From positions 1 through 9,080 of the forward strand of contig CAJXAS010000067.1 in NCBI GenBank assembly GCA_913050305.1: 9,080 bases of DNA, written 5' to 3'. This stretch comes from an uncultured Polaribacter sp. (GTDB lineage: Bacteria; Bacteroidota; Bacteroidia; Flavobacteriales; Flavobacteriaceae). The notes under the pieces were generated by a model. It was not told where the DNA came from. It worked only from the letters and a program-made list of their open reading frames with translations, and made no database searches. Positions 1 to 6,822 of this stretch are shown here, one piece after another (positions within the stretch are counted from its first letter, which is position 1; each line of letters opens with the position of its first letter). Both the position numbers and the translations under genes were made by a program.

Positions 1-1
1 T

Positions 2-1000
2 GCTGCTGTAACAAGCGCTAAGACTTTAGCTTTAAAATTACAAGATCATTCTTCTAATACTCCTTGGGAGGGACAACAGGTAGTTTCTGTTGCCTATGAA
101 TATGATGTTTGGCAAGAGCTTACTTTTGATTTTTCAGCACAAAGTGCGGCTACAAATTTCTCAAGAATAGTTGTACAATTTAATGGTGAAAACAATTATG
201 AAGTTGTCAAAGGTTATATAGATGATCTTTCTTATGGTGAGGCTGTAGTAGCAGATTCTACACTTCCATCCGTAGCTTCTCCAGCAGTAAGTGCTTCTAT
301 AACTGGTGGTACTGCAGGAACAAATTATATTTCAATTTACAGTGATGATCTTACAAGTATAGCTGTAGATGATCTAAATCCAAATTGGAATCAGGCAACA
401 AGTGCTTCTGAAATTCAAATTGATGGAGATAATACATTAAGATATGCGAATCTTAATTACCAGGGTACTACTTTTAACAACGATAAACAAGATGTAAGCG
501 GTATGACTCATTTGCATATAGATTATCATACAACTAATTCAACTGAATTACAATTTTTCTTAATTGTAGACGGTGTAGAAGAAGCTTATGATATTAAAGC
601 GAATGAAGGTATAACTACAGGTAGCTGGGTTAGTTTAGATATTCCATTATCTAATTGGACTATAGCTTTAGCTACGCTTAGAGAAATTAAAGTTGTAGGT
701 AATGGTACTATTTATTTTGATAACTGGTATTTCTATGATGGTGCAACAGCTAGTGTAGATAGTAATAATTTATTAGGCTTTTCTATGTATCCAAATCCTG
801 CTTCTAATAGCTTAAATATTTCAGCTACAGAAACTATTCAAAAGGCTCAAATTTTTAATATACTAGGTAAAAATGTTATGAATGTAAACGTAAATGATAC
901 CAAAGCAACTTTAGATATTTCTAATTTAGCTGCGGGTATTTATGTAGTTAAATACAATGTGAATGATAAAGTTGGTATAGCTAAATTTATCAAACAATAA
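2..1000 (+). CDS. Secreted multi-module protein with T9SS type A sorting domain (C-terminal part, 5' end outside window)
   Basis: The frame is open from the left edge, so only the last 332 residues are present; the internal ATG at 503 is not the start. Residues about 1-79 form a beta-rich module ending in GYIDDLSYG, like a carbohydrate-binding or concanavalin-type fold. After a Ser/Pro/Ala linker, residues about 107-247 form a second module (from YISIYSDDL to NGTIYFDNWYFYDG). I recall this type from flavobacterial laminarinases and other secreted glycan-active proteins, but that is memory and not a search. Residues about 258-332 are a clear T9SS type A sorting domain: MYPNPASN, then the AQIFNILGK and LDISNLAAGIYVVK strands, ending in KFIKQ. 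The protein should therefore cross the outer membrane by the type IX system and be surface-attached or released. The catalytic part, if any, lies upstream, so substrate cannot be named. A strong terminator follows, making this the last gene of its transcript. Sorting domain very sure; overall role uncertain. Confidence 0.88.
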   Translation, partial: AAVTSAKTLALKLQDHSSNTPWEGQQVVSVAYEYDVWQELTFDFSAQSAATNFSRIVVQFNGENNYEVVKGYIDDLSYGEAVVADSTLPSVASPAVSASITGGTAGTNYISIYSDDLTSIAVDDLNPNWNQATSASEIQIDGDNTLRYANLNYQGTTFNNDKQDVSGMTHLHIDYHTTNSTELQFFLIVDGVEEAYDIKANEGITTGSWVSLDIPLSNWTIALATLREIKVVGNGTIYFDNWYFYDGATASVDSNNLLGFSMYPNPASNSLNISATETIQKAQIFNILGKNVMNVNVNDTKATLDISNLAAGIYVVKYNVNDKVGIAKFIKQ

Positions 1001-1026
1001 ATAAAGTTTTTATTTTATTAAAATTA

Positions 1027-1057
1027 AACGCTCAAATCATTTTTGAGCGTTTTTTTA
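1027..1057 (+). terminator. Rho-independent terminator after the T9SS-cargo gene
   Basis: A perfect 10-bp stem (AACGCTCAAA at 1027-1036 pairing with TTTGAGCGTT at 1042-1051) has a 5-nt loop and runs straight into seven Ts (1050-1056). It lies 27 nt after the stop codon at 1000 and separates that transcript from the gene starting at 1133. Confidence 0.92.
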
Positions 1058-1080
1058 TACCCTATATTTTGAACGATTTA

Positions 1081-1112
1081 TTTAATAACATCAAAGGAAT
1101 TTAATATCTTTA
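1081..1112 (+). promoter_or_regulatory. Candidate Bacteroidetes-type promoter for the DUF255 lipoprotein gene
   Basis: TATCTTTA at 1105-1112 matches the -7 consensus TAnnTTTG at all but the last base. TTTA at 1081-1084 is a near match to the -33 TTTG, with a 20-nt spacer. It lies between the terminator and the gene, and would give a short leader of about 14 nt before the TTG at 1133. Both boxes are imperfect in AT-rich DNA, so this is only a candidate. Confidence 0.35.
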
Positions 1113-1132
1113 TTTTTCAAAATATAATCCAA

Positions 1133-3247
1133 TTGAAAACTATTCTAAAATCTTTTTCTTTTTTATTCTTCTTGTTGCTTATTGCGGGTTGTTCTAATAA
1201 AGAAATGGGAAGTTCTAAGGCAAGTAATGCTTTAATACATGAAACAAGCCCTTATTTATTGCAACACGCCTACAATCCAGTAAATTGGAAAGCTTGGAAT
1301 TCTGAAACGTTAGCACTAGCAAAGAAAGAGAATAAATTAATTATTATTTCAGTAGGCTATTCTGCTTGTCATTGGTGTCATGTAATGGAAGAAGAGAGTT
1401 TTGAAAACGATTCTATTGCTAAAATTATGAATGCTAATTTTATTAGCATAAAAGTAGATAGAGAAGAAAGGCCAGATGTAGATAAAGTATATATGAATGC
1501 TGTGCAACTGATGACTGGTAGCGGCGGTTGGCCCTTAAACTGTATTGCACTTCCAGATGGTAGACCCATTTTTGGTGGCACTTATTTTACGAAAGAGCAA
1601 TGGTCTAAAGTATTAATTAGTATTTCTAAATTATATAAAGATTCTCCAGAGAAAGCAATTGCATTTGCAGAAAATCTAACCAAAGGGATTCAAGAATCTC
1701 AGTTAATTACTCTAAATAAAAAAACGCCAAATTTTGAAGAAAAAGACATTGTAGAGGCTGTAGATCTTTGGGAAACGCAGATAGACACAATATATGGCGG
1801 ATTCAAAGGTGCACCTAAATTTCCAATGCCAAATTCTTTAGACTTTTTATTAAGATATGGGTATCAGTTTAAGGATACAAAAGTAGCGGCATACTTAAAT
1901 AATACATTAACAAAAATTGCCTTTGGAGGGATTTATGATCAGATCGGCGGAGGATTTTCCAGATATGCGGTAGATGAAAAATGGCACATTCCCCATTTTG
2001 AGAAAATGTTATATGACAATGCACAATTGGTAAGTATATATTCAAAAGCATATATAACTAACAAAAACGATCTATTTAAAGAGGTGGTCACCGAATCATT
2101 AAATTTTATAAAAGAGGAACTAACAGCAGAGAATGGTGCATTTTACTCATCATTAGACGCAGATAGCAAAAATAAATTAGGAGAAAAGGAGGAAGGTGCC
2201 TTTTATGAATGGACGGAAGCAGCGCTGCAATTAATTTTAGGAACTGATTTTGAACTTTTTAAAGACTTTTATAATATTAATAGTTATGGTTTTTGGGAAA
2301 AGGATAAATATGTGCTGATAAGAAATTCATCAAAAGTAGCATTTGCAGCAAAACATAAATTATCATTATTAGCTTTAAATAATAAAATTAATACTTGGAA
2401 AAATACTTTAAAAGTCGAGAGAAATAAAAGAAGTAGTCCTAATTTAGATGATAAAGTACTTACCTCATGGAATGCACTAATGATACAAGGTTATGTAGAT
2501 GCTTACCGGGCTTTTGGAAACTTAGAATATTTAGAAATAGCCATTAAAAACGCTCATTTTATAATCGAAAAACAACTAAGAAAAGATGGAGGTTTGAATC
2601 GGAATTTTAAAAACGGATTTAGTACTATTAACGCGTATTCAGAAGATTATGCAACAATAATACAAGCTTATATTTCTTTATATGAAGTTACCTTAGATGA
2701 AGAATGGTTAACTACTTCTAAAGAATTAATGGAGTATTTATTTGTAAATTTTTTTAACGAGAAGAATGGAATGTTTCATTTTACTTCTAAAGAGGACGAA
2801 AATTTAATTGCAAGAAAATATGAAGTAATTGACGGAGTGATGCCAGCATCAAATTCATTAATAGCTAATAGTTTATTTAAATTAGGGCATTATTACAGCG
2901 ATAATAAGTATTTAAAGACTTCAGAGCAAATGCTAAATAATATAAAGCAAGATGTTAAAATAAGTCCAGGTAACTATAGCAATTGGCTGCATCTAATGAC
3001 TAATTTCACAAAACCTTTTTATGAAGTTGTGGTAGCTGGTAATGAAGCTTTAAAAGTAAATAAAAGTTTAATTAAAAACTATACTCCTAATATTTTAATT
3101 GCAGGAACTTCAGAAGAAAATAAAACATTACCATTGTTAAGCTATAAGTTTAATGAGGATGACACGTTTATTTATGTTTGTGTAAACGGTACTTGTAAGA
3201 AACCAGAAGTAAATCTTAAAACAGCATTATTAAATATTAAGAAATAA
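1133..3247 (+). CDS. DUF255 / YyaL (SSP411-like) thioredoxin-domain protein, predicted lipoprotein
   Basis: This 704-residue protein has the full family layout. A thioredoxin-like N-domain carries C79-H-W-C82 in SACHWCHVMEEESF, KVDREERPDVD (107-117) and GGWPL (131-135). A long helical-barrel region of glycosidase or epimerase type follows, with GGFKGAPKFP and GGIYDQIGGGFSRY, and the C-terminus holds VNGTCKKP. Family length is usually about 670-700. The biochemical role is poorly known; a redox function is inferred from CxxC, while the helical domain suggests a sugar-related past. The start chosen is TTG, because it alone includes a lipoprotein signal: MKTILK, a hydrophobic run FLFFLLLIAG, then lipobox cysteine C20. 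No in-frame ATG lies upstream within the intergenic region. The alternative ATG at 1205 (Met25) would give a cytosolic protein beginning just before the conserved NALIHETSPYLLQHAYNPVNW-type start. It stands alone between a terminator and a separate promoter. Confidence 0.9.
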   Translation: MKTILKSFSFLFFLLLIAGCSNKEMGSSKASNALIHETSPYLLQHAYNPVNWKAWNSETLALAKKENKLIIISVGYSACHWCHVMEEESFENDSIAKIMNANFISIKVDREERPDVDKVYMNAVQLMTGSGGWPLNCIALPDGRPIFGGTYFTKEQWSKVLISISKLYKDSPEKAIAFAENLTKGIQESQLITLNKKTPNFEEKDIVEAVDLWETQIDTIYGGFKGAPKFPMPNSLDFLLRYGYQFKDTKVAAYLNNTLTKIAFGGIYDQIGGGFSRYAVDEKWHIPHFEKMLYDNAQLVSIYSKAYITNKNDLFKEVVTESLNFIKEELTAENGAFYSSLDADSKNKLGEKEEGAFYEWTEAALQLILGTDFELFKDFYNINSYGFWEKDKYVLIRNSSKVAFAAKHKLSLLALNNKINTWKNTLKVERNKRSSPNLDDKVLTSWNALMIQGYVDAYRAFGNLEYLEIAIKNAHFIIEKQLRKDGGLNRNFKNGFSTINAYSEDYATIIQAYISLYEVTLDEEWLTTSKELMEYLFVNFFNEKNGMFHFTSKEDENLIARKYEVIDGVMPASNSLIANSLFKLGHYYSDNKYLKTSEQMLNNIKQDVKISPGNYSNWLHLMTNFTKPFYEVVVAGNEALKVNKSLIKNYTPNILIAGTSEENKTLPLLSYKFNEDDTFIYVCVNGTCKKPEVNLKTALLNIKK

Positions 3248-3258
3248 TAATAGAAATA

Positions 3259-3290
3259 TTTATTTTAAAGAGTTAGAAGAAGTATTTTTG
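3259..3290 (+). promoter_or_regulatory. Bacteroidetes-type promoter for the TPR gene
   Basis: TATTTTTG at 3283-3290 is a perfect match to the -7 consensus TAnnTTTG and is followed by CA, as is common. TTTA at 3259-3262 sits at -33 with a 20-nt spacer (one mismatch to TTTG). Transcription would start near 3297, giving a leader of about 28 nt before the ATG at 3325. Confidence 0.55.
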
Positions 3291-3324
3291 CAGTCTTAGA
3301 GTTAACGTATAAAATTAAGGCAGT

Positions 3325-3876
3325 ATGGGAACATTAACAAATAACTACATATTTAAAGCATTAGAAAACTATCCATACGATTTAGAAGAAGTTATGGAGG
3401 CGTTAAATTATGCCTTATCTGCTGATGATAAGAATACAATGGCCTTAACTTTAATGGGCAGGATGTATGCTGAAAAGCTTTATAAATATGAGGAGGCTAT
3501 TGGTTACTTTAAATTAGCCTTAGCAGAAGATATTAGAGCTTTTGAGGTATATACACCTTATATTAATACACTTTTATGGAATGAAGATTACAAAGAAGCA
3601 GAAGAGTTTATTGATTTTGGATTGACTGTTAAAGGATCTGACAAAGCACTCTTATATTTAAAGAAAGCAAATTTATATGAGCAACTAAAGGATTACGAAA
3701 AAGCCTTAACCTTTATTAAATTAGCAAAAGAATATACGTTTAATTCAGACTTTATGGTAGACGTTAACCTAGAAAAAGACAGAATTAAGGGGAAAATGCC
3801 TGAGAAAAAGAAATCTAAATCTTTAAAAAACTCAAGCAAGACGAAAAAAATAAAAGATAACGTAAAGAAATTATAA
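3325..3876 (+). CDS. TPR-repeat protein with lysine-rich C-terminal tail
   Basis: This 183-residue protein has no signal peptide and should be cytosolic. Residues about 20-140 form tandem helical hairpins of tetratricopeptide type. The clearest repeats are about 39-72 (ALTLMGRMYAEKLYKYEEAIGYFKLAL) and about 108-140 (LLYLKKANLYEQLKDYEKALTFIKLA), with a degenerate one between (YINTLLWNEDYKEAEEFIDFGL). TPRs usually bind other proteins; the partner is unknown. The repeat body is acidic, but residues about 152-183 are strongly basic, with lysine runs such as EKKKSKSLK and SKTKKIKDNVKKL. The tail looks disordered and might contact nucleic acid, ribosomes or acidic membrane. The gene has its own promoter and converges on the small minus-strand gene with only 8 nt between stop codons, so it is probably transcribed alone. 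I do not recognise a named family beyond TPR. Confidence 0.88.
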   Translation: MGTLTNNYIFKALENYPYDLEEVMEALNYALSADDKNTMALTLMGRMYAEKLYKYEEAIGYFKLALAEDIRAFEVYTPYINTLLWNEDYKEAEEFIDFGLTVKGSDKALLYLKKANLYEQLKDYEKALTFIKLAKEYTFNSDFMVDVNLEKDRIKGKMPEKKKSKSLKNSSKTKKIKDNVKKL

Positions 3877-3903
3877 ATATATTTTTAATTTAAAAGTATA
3901 TTT
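3875..3903. terminator. Candidate bidirectional terminator shared by two convergent genes
   Basis: A 12-bp hairpin, entirely A-T apart from one T-G (U-G in RNA) pair at 3882/3896, is formed by 3875-3886 and 3892-3903 with a 5-nt loop. It overlaps the TAA of the TPR gene (3874-3876) and contains the stop codon of the minus-strand gene (3885-3887). T-rich DNA follows on the plus strand (TTTTCTTTTA) and on the minus strand. The lack of G-C pairs makes it a weak stem, so function is inferred from its position and symmetry. Confidence 0.5.
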
Positions 3904-4241
3904 TCTTTTACTCTAAAACAACGCTCTTCGCCCAAATATAGTGGGTTACCATATTTTTCAGACCAAAAACCGTCTAAAATATCTTTAGAAATACATCGAT
4001 AGACCGCAACACCTTTATAGATAGTACTTTCATCACCTTGGTAATTAAAATTAATTACTAAAATATTATCTCTAAAAAAACCGGTTCCAAATTGTTCCTG
4101 ACTTTTATTTATCATCCATTTTGCGACAATTCGGTTTTTCGCGTCTAAACTTAAATCTAGTGTTCCTTTGTATGTTTTTTCGGCTTCATCTTGGTTGTTG
4201 CCAAGTATTTGAAACTGTCCAACTAGATCTTGAATATTCAT
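3885..4241 (-). CDS. Small conserved-looking hypothetical protein, beta-rich
   Basis: This 118-residue protein was not recognised. It has no signal peptide, transmembrane segment or cysteine pair motif, so it is probably cytosolic. The composition is protein-like, with alternating beta-strand segments rich in Gly and aromatic residues: YKGTLDLSLDAKNRIVAKW, FGTGFFRDNILVINFNY, TIYKGVAVYRCI, then DGFWSEKYGNPLYLGEERCF. The recurring 'Y-K-G ... G-x-x-F ... Y-K-G-V ... G-F-W' pattern suggests a small barrel or sandwich, possibly lipocalin-like; that is inference. The N-terminus (MNIQDLVGQFQILGNNQDEAEKTY) looks helical. The start ATG at 4241 lies 22 nt behind a -7-like box on the minus strand. It points away from the threonine operon and converges on the TPR gene. 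Its coding status is supported by intact length, residue pattern and tight convergent fit with its neighbour. Confidence 0.7.
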   Translation of the reverse strand: MNIQDLVGQFQILGNNQDEAEKTYKGTLDLSLDAKNRIVAKWMINKSQEQFGTGFFRDNILVINFNYQGDESTIYKGVAVYRCISKDILDGFWSEKYGNPLYLGEERCFRVKENILLN

Positions 4242-4263
4242 TTGTATCTGTATTTAATTGCTG

Positions 4264-4271
4264 CGAAGATA
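4264..4271 (-). promoter_or_regulatory. Candidate -7 box for the minus-strand hypothetical gene
   Basis: On the minus strand this reads TATCTTCG followed by CA, one mismatch from TAnnTTTG. It is 22 nt upstream of the ATG at 4241, leaving a leader of about 16 nt. I see no clear TTTG at the -33 position, so confidence is modest. Confidence 0.35.
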
Positions 4272-4457
4272 TAAGAATTTGGTACTTTAATATTTAAGTA
4301 CTTCTATTTTATTTTTGAAGCTATTGTACTTTTAAACAAGTTAAAAGAAATTAGAATAAATTAAACCTTAAAAAGAATGCGTCTTTGAGTCCTTTTAAAT
4401 GTTATTCCAATCCTGTACAACATATTTTGGTTTTAGAAATGAATAACTCTTATATTG

Positions 4458-4490
4458 GCACTGCTGTAAACGTCGACCTATTAACAGTGC
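4458..4490. repeat. Imperfect dyad-symmetric element centred on GTCGAC
   Basis: Outer arms GCACTG (4458-4463) and CAGTGC (4485-4490) are exact inverted repeats, placed almost symmetrically about the palindrome GTCGAC (4472-4477). One wobble and one A-T pair extend the stem outward (4456-4457 with 4491-4492). It is clearly richer in G-C than its surroundings and lies about 165 nt upstream of the threonine dehydrogenase start. It could be a distal operator or a small RNA hairpin; the sequence does not decide. Confidence 0.4.
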
Positions 4491-4604
4491 TATAAAATTT
4501 ATTATTATAGAACAAAAATTCATCTTTTAGTTCGGAAAATAAAATTAGAATAAAATAAGTATTTGGCAGATAGTTGTTTATCTTATAGTAATTAGTATTA
4601 GTAG

Positions 4605-4626
4605 TATCAAAAAAATATCAAAAAAG
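4605..4626 (+). repeat. Tandem 11-bp repeat with phased A-tracts upstream of threonine dehydrogenase
   Basis: TATCAAAAAAA (4605-4615) is followed at once by TATCAAAAAAG (4616-4626), differing in the last base. The two A-tracts are 11 bp apart, close to one helical turn, which is the phasing expected to bend DNA. It ends 29 nt before the ATG at 4656. It may affect promoter activity or be simple slippage. Confidence 0.5.
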
Positions 4627-4655
4627 TAATTAAGCATTCATAAAATTATTCAATA

Positions 4656-5615
4656 ATGAGAACGGATAAAATTTTAATAACAGGAGCTGGGGGGCAATTA
4701 GGCACTGTTTTGACAAAGCAACTTCAAGAAAAATATGGTGTAGACAATGTTATTGCATCAGATTTAAGGACAAATTCAAGTTTTGAGGGCTGTTTTGAAG
4801 TTCTAGATGTTACTAATTTTGACTCCCTAAAGAAGTGTGTATTAAAGAATGAAATTACTCAAATATATCACCTCGTTGCAATTTTATCTGCGAAGGGGGA
4901 AGAAGCACCCTTGCAAACATGGGATATAAACATGGGATGCTTATTTAATGTATTAGAGGTTTCGAGATTATGTAAAATAGATAAAATATTTTACCCAAGT
5001 TCTATTGCTGTGTTTGGTAATAATATAGAAATGGACAATACACCGCAATCACCAAATCTAACGCCATTAACCGTTTATGGCATGAGTAAAGCTTCAGGAG
5101 AAAATTGGGTAAATTATTATTATAATAAGTATGGTATGGATATTCGCTCAATAAGATACCCTGGAGTTGTAGGGTATCAATCTTTACCAGGTGGCGGAAC
5201 AACAGATTATGCCGTAGATATTTTTCATAAAGCGGTCAAAGAAGAAGAAGTGTTTAGTTGTTTTTTAAAGGCTTCTACGCAATTACCTTTGATTTTTATA
5301 GAGGACGCTATAAGAGCAACTATAGAATTAATGGATGCTCCTGCCCAAAATATAAATGTAAGAACATCTTATAATTTAGCAGGTTTTACTTGCACCCCAG
5401 AAGAATTGTACAATGCCATAAGAAATGTGTATCCAGACTTTAAAATAGCTTATAAGCCAGATTTTAGGCAAGATATAGCAGATTCTTGGCCGAATAGTAT
5501 TGATGATACTTCAGCAACAAATGATTGGAATTGGAAACCTAAATTTGACTTGGAATCTATGACTCATGTTATGATAAAAGAATTAAAGAAAAAATATAAA
5601 GTAGCAATAGTTTAA
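4656..5615 (+). CDS. tdh: SDR-type L-threonine 3-dehydrogenase (NAD-dependent, EC 1.1.1.103)
   Basis: Oxidises L-threonine with NAD+ to 2-amino-3-ketobutyrate in the cytosol, the first step of threonine breakdown to glycine. The 319-residue protein is an extended short-chain dehydrogenase, not the zinc alcohol-dehydrogenase type found in E. coli. Visible are the Rossmann glycine motif GAGGQLG (10-16), an acidic residue at the end of strand 2 (SDLR, 35-38), the catalytic serine region YPSSIAVFG (113-121), and Y141-x3-K145 in TVYGMSKASGE. Family-typical segments are RYPGVVGY (167-174), GGGTTDYA (179-186) and SWPNSIDDTSA (277-287). UDP-galactose 4-epimerase is the main look-alike, but GGGTTDYA and the adjacent kbl gene identify threonine dehydrogenase. 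The start is the ATG at 4656. The kbl start follows 10 nt after the stop, so the two are almost surely co-transcribed. The promoter should lie in the long region upstream but is not clear. Confidence 0.93.
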   Translation: MRTDKILITGAGGQLGTVLTKQLQEKYGVDNVIASDLRTNSSFEGCFEVLDVTNFDSLKKCVLKNEITQIYHLVAILSAKGEEAPLQTWDINMGCLFNVLEVSRLCKIDKIFYPSSIAVFGNNIEMDNTPQSPNLTPLTVYGMSKASGENWVNYYYNKYGMDIRSIRYPGVVGYQSLPGGGTTDYAVDIFHKAVKEEEVFSCFLKASTQLPLIFIEDAIRATIELMDAPAQNINVRTSYNLAGFTCTPEELYNAIRNVYPDFKIAYKPDFRQDIADSWPNSIDDTSATNDWNWKPKFDLESMTHVMIKELKKKYKVAIV

Positions 5616-5625
5616 AAGAATACAT

Positions 5626-6822
5626 ATGTACGGAAGAATTAAAGAGCACTTACAGCAAGAAATAGAAAATATAAAAAGCAATGGTTTATTTAAGGAAGAA
5701 CGCATTATAACATCATCACAAGATGCTGTTATTAAGGTTTCTACTGGAGAGGAAGTTATTAATTTTTGTTCTAATAACTATTTGGGTTTATCTAATAATA
5801 AAGAGGTTGTACAAGCAGCAAAAGATACGTTAGATTCCCATGGTTTTGGAATGTCTTCCGTACGTTTTATTTGTGGAACACAAGATATTCATAAAAGTTT
5901 AGAAGTGAAAATTGCAGAATTCTTTCACTGTGAAGATACCATCCTATACGCTGCGGCTTTTGACGCCAATGGAGGTGTTTTTGAACCAATATTGTCTAAG
6001 GAAGACGCTATTATTTCAGATTCACTAAACCATGCCTCTATTATAGATGGAGTGCGTTTATGTAAAGCTGCTAGATATAGATATGCGAACAATAATATGG
6101 AAGATTTAGAAGCACAGTTAATTGCTGCTAATAAAGAAAATCCTCGTTTTAAAATTATTGTTACAGACGGTGTATTTTCCATGGATGGCGTGGTTGCTAA
6201 ACTAGATAAAATATGTGATTTAGCAGATAAATATGATGCTTTAGTAATGGTAGATGAATGCCATGCTTCTGGTTTTATTGGTAAAACAGGACGTGGAACG
6301 ATAGAGTTGAAAAATGTACTTGGCAGGGTAGATATCATTACAGGAACATTAGGAAAGGCTTTAGGTGGAGCAATGGGAGGTTTTACAACAGGTAAAAAAG
6401 AAATTATAGAAGTATTACGCCAACGCTCTAGACCATACCTTTTTTCAAATTCTTTAGCGCCAACGATAGTTGGAGCCTCTTTAAAGGTTTTTGAAATGAT
6501 AGAAAATGATACTTCTTTACGGGATAAGTTAGAAGAGAATACCACTCTTTTTAGAACAAAAATGGAAGCTGCTGGTTTTGATTTAGTAGGCGCAGATGCT
6601 GCAATTGTGCCAGTAATGTTGTACGATGCTAAACTTTCTCAAATTATGGCAAATCAATTATTAGAAGAAGGTATTTATGTGATTGGTTTTTTCTTTCCGG
6701 TAGTGCCAAAAGACAAAGCAAGAATTAGAGTACAGCTATCCGCAGCCCATACAAATGAACATATAGACAAAGCCGTAAACGCCTTTATTAAGGTTGGGAA
6801 AAAATTAAAGGTTATTAATTAA
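5626..6822 (+). CDS. kbl: 2-amino-3-ketobutyrate CoA ligase (glycine C-acetyltransferase, EC 2.3.1.29)
   Basis: A PLP enzyme of the alpha-oxoamine synthase family that splits 2-amino-3-ketobutyrate with CoA into glycine and acetyl-CoA. The 398-residue length equals that of E. coli Kbl. Key residues are in place: the PLP Schiff-base lysine K244 in GTLGKALGGA, H136 (SLNHASII) stacking on PLP, D210 and H213 in VDECHASG, the SSVRFICGTQ loop (77-86) and R368 in RIRVQLSAAH for the substrate carboxylate. Relatives in the fold are 8-amino-7-oxononanoate synthase, 5-aminolevulinate synthase and serine palmitoyltransferase. Full-length match to Kbl (start MYGRIKEHLQQEI, and FCSNNYLGL) plus the dehydrogenase just upstream settle the assignment. 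Coupling the pair is biologically sensible because the ketobutyrate intermediate is unstable and decarboxylates to aminoacetone. A 206-codon open frame on the opposite strand inside this gene is a shadow. Confidence 0.97.
   Translation: MYGRIKEHLQQEIENIKSNGLFKEERIITSSQDAVIKVSTGEEVINFCSNNYLGLSNNKEVVQAAKDTLDSHGFGMSSVRFICGTQDIHKSLEVKIAEFFHCEDTILYAAAFDANGGVFEPILSKEDAIISDSLNHASIIDGVRLCKAARYRYANNNMEDLEAQLIAANKENPRFKIIVTDGVFSMDGVVAKLDKICDLADKYDALVMVDECHASGFIGKTGRGTIELKNVLGRVDIITGTLGKALGGAMGGFTTGKKEIIEVLRQRSRPYLFSNSLAPTIVGASLKVFEMIENDTSLRDKLEENTTLFRTKMEAAGFDLVGADAAIVPVMLYDAKLSQIMANQLLEEGIYVIGFFFPVVPKDKARIRVQLSAAHTNEHIDKAVNAFIKVGKKLKVIN

Larger units (their letters stand above)
4272..4655. other. Long intergenic region, no convincing gene
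   Basis: This AT-rich gap is much longer than any other between genes in the window. I find no tRNA, recognised riboswitch or transposase remnant. It holds an imperfect dyad around GTCGAC (4458-4490), a stop-free but start-poor frame (4355-4495), the 11-mer ATTAGAATAAA twice (4350-4360 and 4544-4554), a doubled ATTAGT (4591-4602) and two 11-bp units with A-tracts (4605-4626). The promoter of the threonine operon must lie here. TTG at 4574-4576 with TATTAGTA at 4596-4603 has the right 19-nt spacing but a poor -7 box, so I do not call it. Confidence 0.6.

Noticed and set aside
503..1000. ATG at 503 as the start of a separate 165-residue gene
   Set aside because: The same frame is open without interruption from the left edge and encodes continuous module structure, so this is an internal methionine.
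1378..2051. Two minus-strand open frames of 60-67 codons inside the DUF255 gene
   Set aside because: They are antisense to strongly conserved coding sequence and have no promoter or protein-like motif.
4458..4505. The GCACTG/CAGTGC hairpin as an intrinsic terminator or integron attC-like site
   Set aside because: The loop of about 21 nt is too long, no clean T-run follows, and the attC core sequences are missing.
5002..5202. A 66-codon minus-strand open frame inside tdh
   Set aside because: It is antisense to the active-site region of tdh, and its composition is unlike a real protein.
5925..6545. A 206-codon open frame on the minus strand
   Set aside because: It lies wholly inside kbl, whose catalytic residues and full length are intact. 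The translation has no recognisable motif, so it is a shadow of the coding frame.
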